Shown here piece after piece: positions 1 to 11,567 of a stretch of DNA of 64,000 nucleotides; the stretch's first letter is position 1; each line of letters starts with the position of its first letter. The notes below the pieces were generated by a model. It did no database searches. It saw only the letters and a list, made by a program, of their open reading frames with translations, and had not been told where the DNA came from. Origin of the DNA: Pontederia crassipes (taxonomy: Eukaryota; Streptophyta; Magnoliopsida; Commelinales; Pontederiaceae); the NCBI GenBank assembly GCA_030549335.1, contig CM060190.1, positions 72,988,118 to 73,052,117 of the forward strand, given 5' to 3'. Made by a program: the position numbers and the translations under genes.

Positions 1-177
1 ACACAATAAGAAATATCAAAGAAGTTTAGCACATCATATAAGCAACATAAGACAATAATGCCCAAGACCACCAAAGTGAATAAATTTTCCTAAATCACAA
101 TACAAGAATCCTCACTAAAAGAGAGGATCATAGAATATGAGAAGAAATAATTCAAAATTGAGATCACAAGCTACTAC

Positions 178-462
178 CTGAGCAGGAAATTGCATCCCTG
201 TGGAAGCATATGCATCAGGCATGATGTTCATGCTTCCATCAGAAGTTGCCTCAAAAACACCATAAAGTTTTCTCTCATCATAGTCAAACAGAAACAATAT
301 CATGCCAGCCTTAATTCTCTTGACCAACCCTGCATGTGAGGAAGGAAGGCCAAAAAGTTTCAACTTGAAACATTCCTTTCTTGTCACACTGCTGGCCATG
401 AATATGGCACCAGCTAAATTAGAGAAGTCTCGAGCATCGTTTTCAACCCTTCGATGCTTCAT
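178..462 (-). CDS. DCD-domain protein, 5' coding exon (partial gene)
   Basis: The exon encodes 95 residues that match the DCD (development and cell death) domain: a short basic N-terminus, then LAGAIFMASSVTRKECFKLK, FGLP, a KAGMILFLFDYDERKLYGVF stretch and a closing FPAQ. DCD proteins are plant proteins linked to stress, hormone response and programmed cell death; the biochemical role of the domain is not settled. The ATG at 460-462 was chosen because an in-frame TGA lies 9 nt upstream. A possible 3' splice site (TGTGAG) also lies just upstream, so a 5'-UTR intron is likely. The donor is at 177-176 (CAG/GTAGTA). The remaining exons lie outside the window to the left, so the subfamily (for example NRP-like or Kelch-fused) cannot be decided. 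Confidence 0.8.
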
Positions 463-1118
463 GGGTCCTCACAAATAATACATGAAAGTTGAAATCCTAA
501 AGAAAAAATGGTCCTGTAGAGGAAACAATTAAACTCAGTATGATTTGAATACAAAAGATGTCTATCAAGTGCAACACGCCATGAACTTGTTTTAATAAAT
601 GAACAAATTATTTAGAAGAAACAATGATTTAAAACTGCTTTGTACAAAATATTTATAAGGACAAGCAACAAAATGGCATGCATTGTATATAAAGAATCTT
701 CAAAACAATATTTTAGCCAGAAGATATCACCGTGACAACCAAACAACAGATACTAACCAAATATAGAAAAAACAGAACAACGTACCAATAATTTCCCACT
801 GTGATGTCAGTACAAATAAAAAATATTTGAATCATGTCCGAACAACTAATAATTTTGGACTCCTCATATTTTATCCAAACTTTTTTTATTTTGCTTATCC
901 ATAATAGTTCTGTGATTTATATTTAAAACAACTTTGGAGGACATTTTACATTTATCTTACTAGCACTTACGAAACATATAATATGATGTCATCAGTAAAT
1001 TGGAAAAACAAAAATCTTACAAGATGCAAAATTTGGCATGGTGTTTTGCGAAATAAGATACAAGTAAATAAGGGATGGTGTGGTGAGTGATGGGATTGAG
1101 CGGCGTGGTGTGTCATTA

Positions 1119-1826
1119 GAAAGTCCATGTTTGGATAATAAATTATATAAGATATGAGGTGGGGTAATGAATGTTTTATTTGTATAAAAGTCATTTTTAT
1201 CCTTCATTATATATTTAAAGTATTTATATTAATTAGGGATGAGCACGAACCGGAATGACTTGGTCGTCCTCGCCCGCACCGACTAGGATTTTTTAAATTT
1301 TTTCTTGACTCGATGAATAATTGGGTTAGGACCGAGTCTCATTTCTTTGACACCCGACCGAGTTGGGTTAGGACCGAATCGGAATTTTATGTCCCAACCC
1401 GGTTGAATATATTATATTAATATTAAATTATTTTTAAATAGTATATTTATATTTATTTTGAATAAAATTTTATATTTACTAAAAAGCTTTATTTAATAAA
1501 AAATTATAAATAAATATGTATTCATATTAGAAAAAAAGATAATATATGATGATATATATCAATGAATGAGAGAGAGAGGAGAGAGAGAAGATAGAGAGAG
1601 AGGTGGTTTAATTTGGTAATAAGAGAAATAATTTAATTTGGTAACAAAAAAAGAAAAAGAGGTTAATTTGGTCTAAAATATTTTATCCCTCCTCATTCCA
1701 CAAAAAATGTGGTGTTCACCCCACCTCACTTAACTTAAATAAAAAATGTAGCCAAACATGGTTTAACTAATTTCATTCCCCCATATTTCACCCCACCCCT
1801 TCATATCCCTCAATCCAAACAGACCC
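1119..1826. mobile_element. Tourist-like (PIF/Harbinger) MITE
   Basis: A 708-bp AT-rich segment is bounded by TTA on both sides (1116-1118 and 1827-1829). Its imperfect terminal inverted repeats both contain TGTTTGGAT followed inward by GATATGA and GTGGGGT. It has no coding capacity. The middle (about 1236-1420) is richer in GC and begins GGGATGAGCACG, so a second small element may be nested there. TTA duplication plus this end type is known for PIF/Harbinger MITEs. Confidence 0.6.
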
Positions 1827-1836
1827 TTAGGCTCAA

Positions 1837-2969
1837 CTTGCTCCACAGATATCATAGAAACAACGAGGAACAAAAAAAATTTGCATCACGTCAAACATGA
1901 ATCCAGGAAATCTCTACAAAACAGAAGTTGAAGCTGAAATAGAAGGGACCACTCTTGCCACATGTTAACGAAAAAGATCAATCAATATTTACAACGAGCA
2001 GATCCAACGGAGTATCCTCTCAACTGCAGTTCTCACCGGTATTCTGCAACTATAAAACGAGGTTTGTAATCTAAGGATGCCTTAACGAAAAATCATCTGC
2101 ATTTTGACACTTACTGCCGCACGGCAGTGCAAGTTCGTGCCTTGTCACAGAGCTGACAGGAAATAACAGCTAAAAGGAACTACATTGCCAACACATTTAT
2201 GCTTTGCGGTATCTAGCGCATATCATTGAAAGAAGCTATGGAGTACTCACCAGAGTATCAAACAAAGCACAACCACAGATCAAAACCAAATCATTTTTTT
2301 CAAATGTTCAAAAAAAACCACCGTCAAAACGAATTTGGGGAAAATAACAACTAATTCGACACCATAAACATCCAAGACAACTAAAATCGCAGTACCGACG
2401 AGATGAAAAAAAAAAAAAAGACGACGCATCACCTGGAAACAAAAGAAAGCACCGGCGATCGAAATAAAGGAAAAAAAACCGTCAAAATGAACATCGGACG
2501 GCATCAACCACCGCGATTAAAAAAAAAAGAAACCTCTCGAATCGGTTCCACAATGGGACGGGGGCAAACAAGAACACACGACCCATCAAGAAGCATAACA
2601 AAGAAGAGGTAATATGGTAAAGAGTACAGGGAAGCGTCGTGGCACCGAGGGTTTCTGCCTTCTTCTGACTCTTGTCGTTGTCCGCGGCGGCGATAAAGAT
2701 GTGTAGAAACTAAAGAGACGACGGCGAAGCGAAGCGGCGAAACCGCGAAAGCGATCGATAAAAGAACAAAAAAAAGCGCACACGAAGGCGAAACTGCAGA
2801 GATCAGCCCGTCCCCACCACCGCCACTTCGTCTCCGGAGAGAACGAAAACAGCGACACGCGTCTATAAGGAAACAGAAAGGCCCGCCGATCGCACGCAAG
2901 GTGGAACGGACGCCCGCATGTGATGGACGGCTGCGATTGTTTGTTTTCTGGGTGAAATCATCGGCGTAG
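1837..2969 (-). other. Probable leader and promoter zone of the DCD gene
   Basis: No protein-coding exon is visible. From about 2480 to 2900 the plus strand is purine-rich and GC-enriched, so the minus strand is C/T-rich with many CpGs. That is the usual look of a plant 5' leader and core promoter, and it fits a first non-coding exon of the DCD gene upstream of a long 5'-UTR intron. This rests on composition and orientation only. Confidence 0.3.
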
Positions 2970-3158
<189 letters not shown>

Positions 3159-4472
3159 GCAAAAGGGTATGACGATACGAAACGTTCTTATCATTAGAAA
3201 TTTCGAATAATATTAGATCTCGGAGTAAGATATTTCAGTTTTCAAGCTAACTCTAATTGGTTTAAAATGTCATAAAAAATGGTTAACTTGAGTTTTCTTA
3301 ATAAGTATATGATGTCATTGTTATCTAACCTTTTAACATAATCAAAATATGAAGAGTTTTAATACGTGTTAGTGTTTTCATTTATATTAAAGAAACAAAG
3401 GAAGAGTACGAATAAAAATTAAAATTATCCACAAGATCGAATTATGAAAAAAATGGACGAAACTTAAAAAAGTTAAGTGATAAATTAATAATTCCATTTT
3501 CTAACATTTTTAAGTTTATCAGTTAATGAAAACTAACAAAAATTATGGTTCAAGAGTTTTTACTTTGGATTATAAAAATGCAATTCACGCTCAAAACCAA
3601 CTGTGTAGACCTAATATGCTGCAAATTTGTTCTTTGAATGCACACATTAAATAATTACGCATGTCTTGAGTTTTGGCTGGAGTTAGATAACGGACGGAAA
3701 GAGAACTTGTGGGGAAGGAAATAAAAGACGAAGAAGATGAACACAACCTCAGGAGAAGTAAAATGGTTGGCTTCTGTTTAATTAATTTGAAAAGAATTTG
3801 TTTATTTTATTTTTTGTACTCTTTTATGCGATGTAACAAAAAAATAGTAAAGATGGTTTGAATACTCCTTTTTTTATTAACTGTAACTTTAAAAAATCAT
3901 TGATAATGTTCTAAAAATAATTTAAAATTTTGGTAATAATTGTATTCATCATTTTTAAAATGTTCAGATCTCATATACACATTATTCATCATCATGTAGT
4001 TAAGACGGGTATACTAATTTCTTTATAATTTATAACATTACGACACTATTTCTTAAAATATTCATTCTAACTTACGATTGAAAATAATAATAACGTACTG
4101 AAGAAAGTACAAGAAGATAATAAACGGGACAACCATGCAGCTAACTGAAGAAAGTATAAGATGATAATAAAAAAACTCAATTTGGGTATAAGTTTAACAT
4201 TAGTCGTGGAAACTCTAAATTAAGATATTGTGTAATGCTCTCAAGGAGCAAAAGATTTGCCGAAACAGAAGTTGAAATGGAGGTCAATCCAACATTATGC
4301 ACGTCTCTATACCTCATTCAAAGATAACACAGTTTTTGTGGCCACAAAATTCAGCAACGATCAAAACTTGTTACCAAACTGGAGAAAAAAGGGAGAACAA
4401 GAGAAGACCAAAGGAAAAAGAAAAGAAACAGGCACAACTATTTTCGATGCCATCTTCTACGGAACCAATTTG
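3159..4472. other. AT-rich intergenic DNA with no recognised feature
   Basis: This is AT-rich single-copy-looking sequence between the microsatellite and the stop codon of the helicase gene. I see no open frame with a known motif and no paired repeats. The last 200-300 bases before 4473 should hold the helicase 3' UTR, which is transcribed leftward. Confidence 0.5.
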
Positions 4473-7400
4473 CTACCTTCTCCTTTTATTTTTCTTCATT
4501 GACTTACTGCTCGTTTTTGCAGTTACATATCTATCAGGATCGTCACCATCGTCGTCATTGTCATCTCTCCTTTGTCTCTTCTTGTTGCCATTACTCTCCT
4601 TCATTTTCTGTTTGATACAAGAAAATTGCAATAGGTCACTCCTTAAAATAGATATTATGTGAAAAATGACAAACATAGCAAGGCTACCAAAAAAGAAACT
4701 TTGATGAGAGAAACAACATTCTGGTGTGAATTACAAATGAATTGCTTGGGAGCACAAGTTCAGTACCATGAGAGCTCTCCTCTTGGCATCAGTTACACTA
4801 TCCAAATATACAAGTACTTCTGTGTCCACTGCAGGGTATGGAGGAAGCTTTTTACCTGTCAAGGAAAAGTTAAAATGCAAGTTTTCACTTTTTTAGAATA
4901 GATGGACATGCACCTCCAGATAAACTAGTAACATAGAGAAACATACCAAGGAGTTGCTCTATCTGAATGTACCACTCAACTTCATATTGGTTCACTAATG
5001 ATATTGCAACTCCAGACCGTCCCGCACGTGCAGTTCTACCCACACGATGTATATAATCCTGTATGCATCAGTAAATGGAGAAGTTAAAGACGTACTTACA
5101 GAGAAACACCAATCCAAGATTAAGAAATTATCTTGGTTTTATCTTAAAAAAACTAAACTCCGCCTATATTTTATAGCCGGTCCCAGGTCCCAAGCCCGGA
5201 TAAAGGAGGAGGATTGTATTAGGCCCCGACAGCCAGCATAAAATCCTGCCGAATCTTATGAACATGGATCAACGAATATATAGAACGGAATGGTGTCGTA
5301 TGATCCATGTAGCCGACCCCACCTAGTGGGATAAGGCTTTGTTGTTGTTGTATCTTAAAAAACTAGTCACTATATCTTAGAGGTTTCACATTTTGCTTAT
5401 TGTTTTACAGGACAAAGATATCCAGACTATCCTGGAACCAATTAGAAAAAAGAACCTGAACCAGTTGGACACTGGAAAAAAGAACATGTACCAGTTGGAC
5501 ACCCTGAATGAGACTCATTTTATCACATCATCGCAACTGTCATATATCCATATGTAGAGGACAGATCAAGCAGAGGGGATAATAGGAACAAATTTGAGGT
5601 ATGAGCATCCAAATGTGAAATAGAAGTATTGAAGAAAAACATCAAATATAACAGTTATGAAGAAATAACTAGGCGAAGGTGTTTATAACAACAACAACAA
5701 CAACAACAAAGCCTTATCCCACTAGGTGGGGTCGGCTACATGGATCATACGACGTCATTCCGCTCTATTAGTAACCAAGCCTTTCGGTATATTATTCACC
5801 AATAGATCTTGCTCTATTAGTTCGCCAAGTGTCCGCCTTGGCCTCCCTCTCCCTCTTTTAATCGGACTCCAAATTATTTGATCTACTCTTCTTACTGGCG
5901 CGAAGGTGTTTATAAATAAATAAATAAAAACCATGAAGACAATGTTTAATTTGTTCACTATACCATGTCTGACCAACGAATCAGATGGGTAACAAACAGT
6001 AACCCAGGTCTTTGTTAACGAAGAAAAGTATGTATGATTTAAGTTCCATATATAGGTTAACACTGACTAGAAATCTTAGGTATTTATCCATATTTGCTAA
6101 AATTAATTTGCAAGAACAAGCATCTATTGAGAGATTGCTAAAATTAATTTGCAAGAACAAGCATCTATTGAGAGATTTCTTTTCTTTTTCTTTCTTTTCG
6201 AGGAGGATTGAGAGAAATGATTGTGTCTGAGATGTTAGAACATGTATCTAAGTTATTTCATCTAAACAGAAAGCACCAAAATCCCCAGGAAAGAACAGTT
6301 AATTCAGCATGCTCTCTCAACACCAGCAAAGGGATTCACTCACTGCTAGCTACAATAGGATTACTTCAACAGAACCTTGTCACAGTTATCATTCAGAAAC
6401 AAGAAAGAACACAATTTTAAACTAGGATTACTTCAACAGATCCCTGCCACGATTATCATTAAAAAACAAGAAAAAATGCAGTAAGTAAAAGGAAGAATAA
6501 TGAAATTAGCAACACAAGAAATCAGGATAGGAGAAATAACCTTGGAATTAGTGGGAATATCATAATTGATAACCACATCAACTGATGGAATATCAAGACC
6601 TCTGCTGGCAACATCGGTGCATATAAGAACATTACAATTTCCAGCTTTGAAATTGTTTAGAGCCTCTAACCGTTTTTGCTGCAATTTTAAATATAAATGA
6701 GTTATTTATTTAGAAGGATAAATGAGTTATTGAATATATTTATGCAATCAAAGTCCCTGAACAAGCTTAAGAAAACCAGCAACATATGGATAACCTCAAG
6801 TGCCAACTTATAAGCTCAACAAGTTATAGGAATTGTTATCCAGCACAGCACCAAGATATATGATAATATTGCATAACAGAGTCGTCCAAGATATTACCTG
6901 AGTCATTTGACCACTGATCGGTTTGACCTTGAACTTGAGAATTTGCAAAAGACTAGAAAGGACAAGTGTTGATTCGCATGTTCTAGTAAACACCATTGAT
7001 GTGCTACCGATCATCTCATTTAGGATGTATACAAGATAGCAATCCTGTATCAAAAAGAAATGAGAAAAAGAATATGACGATAGGCCTGAAGTGCTGATAT
7101 CTAATACCAGAAAGAAACTTATGCACTAGAAAAAAAGACAAAAAACATTCATCTTTCCTCTGTGAAAGAATTTTAACAGACTTTGCCTTGAAAGTTTGAA
7201 TATTCAAAACTAAGTCACTAATTTCTTAAACATTTGTAGTCCTTTGCATTGAGGTAAATATATATATATTTTTTTAGGAGACATTGAGGTAAATATTGCA
7301 ATAATAAATCCATGACTAGTGTCAAGAGTACACTTCAACTATCCTCGTCAGTTTATAAATCTGAAGCAATTGTGCAAACCCAAGCCAGAAAATATCTTGG

Positions 7401-9822
7401 GTACTCTTAGCATATAAGCAACACTAAAGAATAGACGGGAATACCTTGTGCTTTGCAGGAACCAGACAGAACTGTTGCTTGAGTGTCTCCACAGTGGAAT
7501 ATTTGGATGCTGCCTCAATCTGTATATCAAGTGGACTAGTATTATGACGAATATCATAATAACAGAATCACTAGCTACAGGAAAAAGAAAAGGTCTAACA
7601 AACCTTGACTGGATTTCTAAGACAGGCTCTTTGAAGCTTGGCAACCTGGAAATCAAAGGCAGATGTTATCGTGTTTTTTTAAAGAAAAGAAAGGAAGGCA
7701 GACAAAGTGTCAGCCATCCAATTTATTTAGCATGATGTATTAACTATACGTTGATCCATGTTCATAAGATTCGACATGATTTTATGCTGGCGTCGTATGA
7801 TCCATGTAGCCGACCCCACATAGTGGGATAAGGCTTTGTTGTTGTTGTTGTTGATGTATTAACTATACGATGTAGGTATGTAAAGGTAATGGCGTACAGT
7901 GGAAATCACAAGTCACATTTCCAACAACTGATCAGTTCCCTTGTCATTTGCAATTTTACACTACATTCTTTACATATACTCTCTCATCACGAAAGATGCA
8001 GTCACACTGTAAGAATAGATGTTACCTTGTTCTTAGTAAGTATTGAGACATGAAATCTGCACATCGTAAGAGGAAGATTTTCAATAATATATTCTTGTAG
8101 TTTCTTTTAGAAATATATTCCTGTAATTTTCCACTAAATTAATTTTTTAGGAGACGCATCCTCAGCCAACACTGGGGCGCGGCGTGTGGCTCTCCCTGCG
8201 TCGCATTTTCCACTAAATTATACCAAAAACAATTATATCATAGACATACTGATTAGCATACCAAGGTGTTCGGCAATGACAATTAACCCCTTCACGTTTA
8301 TTTCCGTCTGTAGAAACTATTTGTCAAGGCAATGACTCTTCCTAACTTAAGTGGATGTTTGATTTACTATCAAGATATACATCTAAGGGAATTTGGAGTG
8401 TATGATTGCATTTAGGGGAATAGCTTTTACTTGGGATGCAGTTAGAAGATGAACAGAACTTTTTTCTAACAAGATTTCTTAATCTGTCAGAATATAACAA
8501 AACTATTTGTAAGAATTGAATCATGGAACATCAACAAGAATCCCTAAAGGACATAAGAGAAACAATCCAATAACTGCACCTTTTTTGTCATAGTGGCTGA
8601 AAACAAAAATGTCCTCCTCTCTGCAGGGATAACCTTCAAGATTTCATCTATCGCCTTCTCAAAATCTGGGTTAAGCAATCGATCAGCCTCATCTAAGACC
8701 TAAAGAACAAGAACATAAAAAATAATTAAGAATTAGTGTACATGAAAAGTGAACAAGAACCTACAAATATGCAGATGGCATGAGAAAGCTGACAACAGAG
8801 ATTAAAATACGTAGAGAACATTATGTATGCAGTGTAAAAAAAATGAAACAAAGAAGTGTGTCCAAAATGAAAATCAGCAATGGTCTAAGTATTATAACAC
8901 AAGAGATCTAACATCATACCAAATACTTTATTGTGCGGAGACTAAAACCCTTGGTATTTGTCAAATGATCCAAGAGACGTCCTGGAGTAGCCACCTAAAA
9001 CATTTTGAAGACCATTCAATTCATATTTATAGAACTTCATGAATTAAGAGACAACTAACAAAGAGAACATACATAATCCAGACCTGCAATAACGACTCGG
9101 CATTCAAATGGTTAAGACAGATAAGAGCACTTGATTTTTTTTTTGTCACTTCTGCTTGTGCATATTACTGGTGTTTTGATTATTAAACCCCATATATAAA
9201 ATCATAGGTATAAATTTTCTAATACAAGAGTTTGAAATACAAAATCATAATATGATAAATGGCTGCATACCACTACATGTGGACGCTTTCCTAGAGAAAT
9301 TGCTTGCTGAACCATGTCAACTCCACCAACAAGCTGCAAAAGAATTTCATTTAGAGAGAAGTAGGACTATCACATGAAAAAATCCAACAGTGACATGCAT
9401 TGCATCACTGTTAAAAACAGTAGGACTGTAAGGATGTAAGAAGTACCAAATTACATATGTTGAGACTTAAGAGAAGCCTGAAACTGCAAGATGAGATTAC
9501 TTACCACACTGCATTTGACTCCAATCCCAGAACCCAAAGATTCAAACTGTTCAGCGATTTGGATTGCCAACTCCCTGAGGATAACAGAAACCTAAACCAG
9601 TAAGAAGACAGGAGAACCTCACAAAACAATAAACAGACCAAAAAAAAGAAACCAGAAAACCTGGTCGGAGAAAGCACGCAAGCAAAAAAAGGCTGTGGTT
9701 TCTCCAAAAGAGAGTGGAGAATCGGGAGTGCAAATGCTCCAGTCTTCCCGGAACCTGTCTGTGCCAAACCAATAACATCTCTACCTATGAAACAAGCAAA
9801 CATAGAAATCAGTTACTCTCAA

Positions 9823-9874
<52 letters not shown>

Positions 9875-10492
9875 TATGCATTAAGAAGTCCGAATTTTAA
9901 CTCTCAAAATCACAAGTATCCAATTCATAGGCAATAAGTCACTTCTATTTATCTTCAGCAAGCTCATGCTAAAATCTATAAAGATTGGCTGCTTGAGAAA
10001 GGATTTGAACTGCTTAAACTGGGGATTTTGCTAGGTTTGCTGCAGGCTCGAGGGTTGACAGTAATCGGTAAGGCATGGATATCTAAGTCCATAGACCATG
10101 CTAAAGACAGCAAGTCTATCCGATGTTTAGCTTAGATGAAATGTACGAGTGACCTTCTCTCTGCCGCTGCTCTTCCCCCACCCCACCCCCCACCCGTAAT
10201 TTCCAGGTGAGGTGTTATGGAACCTTGCATCAAATCTTAATTTCAGGACATTGCTAAACCAGCAAAATTTCCAAACAACTACAAAGCCTCGATCTCGTCA
10301 AGATCACAAGCAACGAGAAATAAACACGCATTGCAAGCAGAACGAAACAATACCATCAAGGGCGAAGGGAACGGCCTCGATTTGAATCTTCGTGGGAGCC
10401 CTCCAGCCAACCACGTCGCAGGCTTCAACCAATTCCTCCCTCAACCCGAGGTCCTTGAAGGTCTTGGGCGCCTCCGCTTGCTCGTCCTCCAT
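4473..10492 (-). CDS. RH10: DEAD-box RNA helicase, DDX47/Rrp3/RH10 type
   Basis: ATP-dependent RNA helicase of the Rrp3 branch, known to act in the nucleolus in 18S pre-rRNA processing. Thirteen exons: 10492-10354, 9784-9661, 9574-9505, 9333-9271, 8994-8920, 8699-8580, 7645-7604, 7519-7445, 7044-6898, 6678-6541, 5058-4947, 4855-4767, 4607-4473. All have GT-AG introns and together give 442 aa, close to Arabidopsis RH10. Motifs: Q motif GWRAPTKIQ near residue 30, AQTGSGKT 54-61, SPTREL 85-90, DEAD 160-163, SAT 191-193, [11 protein letters not shown] from 306 and [11 protein letters not shown] 335-345. The C-terminus is a Lys/Arg/Asp-rich tail typical of nucleolar helicases. No key residue is missing, so the gene looks functional. 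Introns 6, 8 and 10 carry RTE or SINE insertions, and intron 1 an AAT microsatellite. The exact paralogue within the Rrp3 group is the only doubt. Confidence 0.95.
5155..5350 (+). mobile_element. RTE-derived mini-element (head plus tail), copy A
   Basis: A ~195-bp insertion in helicase intron 10. Its first ~120 bp match the 5' end of the RTE LINE at 39588 (CTCCGCCTATATTTTATAGC onward). Its last ~75 bp match the LINE 3' end, including GGGATAAGGC and a (TTG)n tail. The flanks TATCTTAAAAAAACTA and TATCTTAAAAAACTAG are a slightly diverged target duplication. The joint follows CAACGAATAT and lies between the stem arms CATGGATCA and TGATCCATG. It has no coding capacity, so it must have been mobilised in trans. 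Confidence 0.88.
5688..5899 (-). mobile_element. 5'-truncated RTE LINE copy (3' end only)
   Basis: This is a minus-strand insertion in helicase intron 10. It corresponds to the last ~200 bp of the LINE (plus-strand LINE positions about 42549-42750) and ends in a (TTG)n tail. It is flanked by a perfect 15-bp duplication GCGAAGGTGTTTATA at 5673-5687 and 5900-5914. Such dead-on-arrival truncation is typical of target-primed reverse transcription. Confidence 0.93.
7262..7281 (-). mobile_element. Tiny SINE-tail remnant
   Basis: A ~20-bp insert reads, on the minus strand, TCTCCT followed by an A-rich tail. It is flanked by a 15-bp direct repeat CATTGAGGTAAATAT (7247-7261 and 7282-7296). The same end is seen in the 63-bp insertion at 8142-8204, so both look like 5'-truncated copies of one poly(A)-tailed retroposon. 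It lies in helicase intron 8. Confidence 0.55.
7751..7852 (+). mobile_element. RTE mini-element with inverted head
   Basis: This insertion in helicase intron 6 is flanked by a perfect 17-bp duplication GATGTATTAACTATACG (7734-7750 and 7853-7869). Positions 7751-7791 are the reverse complement of part of the LINE head (the GATCCATGTTCATAAGATTC side). Positions 7792-7852 are the LINE tail in direct orientation with (TTG)n. The two parts meet at a GGC shared by both. Inverted 5' segments of this kind are known from twin priming in LINE insertions. Confidence 0.85.
8142..8204 (-). mobile_element. Short SINE-like insertion
   Basis: A 63-bp GC-rich insert is flanked by a perfect 16-bp duplication ATTTTCCACTAAATTA (8126-8141 and 8205-8220). 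On the minus strand it begins GCGACGCAGGGAGAGCC and ends GCGTCTCCTAAAAAAT, that is, with an A-rich tail next to the duplication. No pol III A and B boxes are present, so it is probably 5'-truncated. It lies in helicase intron 6. The family is not identified. Confidence 0.65.
9823..9873. repeat. (AAT)17 microsatellite
   Basis: An uninterrupted AAT run of about 50 bases lies in intron 1 of the helicase gene. Confidence 0.95.
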
Positions 10493-10672
10493 GCCCGTCG
10501 TGGAATCTGACGTCGCAGACGAACTGGAGGAAGGGGGCGAGGGTTCGGATACTTGGGATCAAATTGGGACGAAGAAATCGCGGAGACGGCGGAGAAGAGA
10601 CGGCGGAGAAGAGGACGACAACGAGGGTGCGGTGCGAAGAAAACAACCCTCATAAAACCCTGAGGCGGCGGG

Positions 10673-10678
10673 TTTATA
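10673..10678 (-). promoter_or_regulatory. Candidate TATA box of the helicase gene
   Basis: The minus strand reads GGTTATAAACCC here, which gives TATAAA about 180 nt upstream of the ATG at 10492. With initiation about 30 nt downstream this predicts a leader of roughly 150 nt. Its position between the GC-rich leader and AT-rich upstream DNA fits a core promoter, but no transcript evidence is available. Confidence 0.4.
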
Positions 10679-10849
10679 ACCGTTCGATGAGATCAACAAT
10701 TTTGAACTAACCTGAAATTATTATTTGATTAAAGATATGTTTATTACGCCGTCGCCGTAATAATATAAATATGTCCAAGGCAAAGGAATTATTCCAAAAT
10801 CTCGGGTTTACTTTATGAACTTTTTTATATGTTTATGACTTTTTTATAA

Positions 10850-11558
10850 GGATTAGGTCGGACGATGGGCGCGATCGTCGGAGCGGACACGATCGTCGGA
10901 GCGGGAGCGATGGGCGCGATCGTTGGAGCGGCAGCGATCATAGGAGGGGGAGCGATCCGTCGGAGCGGGTGCGATCGTAGGAGGGGGAGCGATCGTCGGA
11001 GGGGGGAAAGCGACGACGATTACGGTCGACGATGGGGGCGGGGTGCTATGGTGATTGCGATCAGAGGGAGGCGCGGCGACAGTTGCAATCGGCGTAGACG
11101 ATGGCTTGAACCATGTCGATGTCCTCGTGATTCCTGCGGAGGATGCGACGAACGGCGCGTCGGCACCCCCATCTCGCCTGCGACCGCCACTGTCTAAGTG
11201 CCTTCTCTCTAGATCTGCGCCGTCGTCCTCGATCCGTAGTCCACTCCAGATTTGAGTTGCCGCCGCCCCCGATCTGTCGTCTGCCGTCGGCATCCTCGAT
11301 CGAGCCCTCCTACGAGCACTCGAGCCCCTGAGTTCACCCCTCTCTCCCACACCCGAGCCCCTAAGAGCACCGTCGACTGTCGCCAATCATCTTTACTCCC
11401 GCTCGACCGCCGCCCCGTCGGCTGCACAGCCGCTGTGATCCGACACCGTCCATCGTCCATGGGGCCGGTCGTCCGCTCGCCACCGTCCGATCTAATCGGA
11501 CGGTGGGAGTAGGAGTATGGGGTCATATGCGAGATGGCATACGACCCACATTAAATCC
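10850..11558. mobile_element. Small non-autonomous MULE (GC-rich)
   Basis: A 709-bp CpG-rich island starts GGATT and ends AATCC. It is flanked by an exact 9-bp direct repeat TTTTTATAA (10841-10849 and 11559-11567), the target-site length of Mutator-like elements. Read inward from the right end it carries two hairpins: GGTCGTATGC...GCATATGACC, then a perfect CCACCGTCCGAT/ATCGGACGGTGG stem with a 3-nt loop. The large MULE at 28913 has the same order of hairpins, with the core CGTCCGAT/ATCGGACG. The left end lacks the hairpins, so it is probably deleted there. The open frames inside are low-complexity shadows. It sits about 170 bp upstream of the helicase TATA candidate. Confidence 0.72.
10864..11010. 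repeat. ~18-bp GC-rich tandem repeat
   Basis: Degenerate tandem copies of a GAGCGATCGTCGGAGCGG-like unit (around eight) fill the left part of the small MULE. Subterminal tandem repeats are a known property of Mutator-like elements, where they may bind transposase. Confidence 0.75.
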
Positions 11559-11567
11559 TTTTTATAA

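Noticed and set aside
4297-4662. Plus-strand hydrophobic frame over the last helicase exon
   Set aside because: It is the antisense of the Lys/Arg/Asp-rich C-terminal exon of the helicase.
10853-11526. Several overlapping 60-180-residue frames in the GC-rich island upstream of the helicase
   Set aside because: Frames are open on both strands because of composition and tandem repeats; the island is a MULE insertion with a 9-bp duplication.
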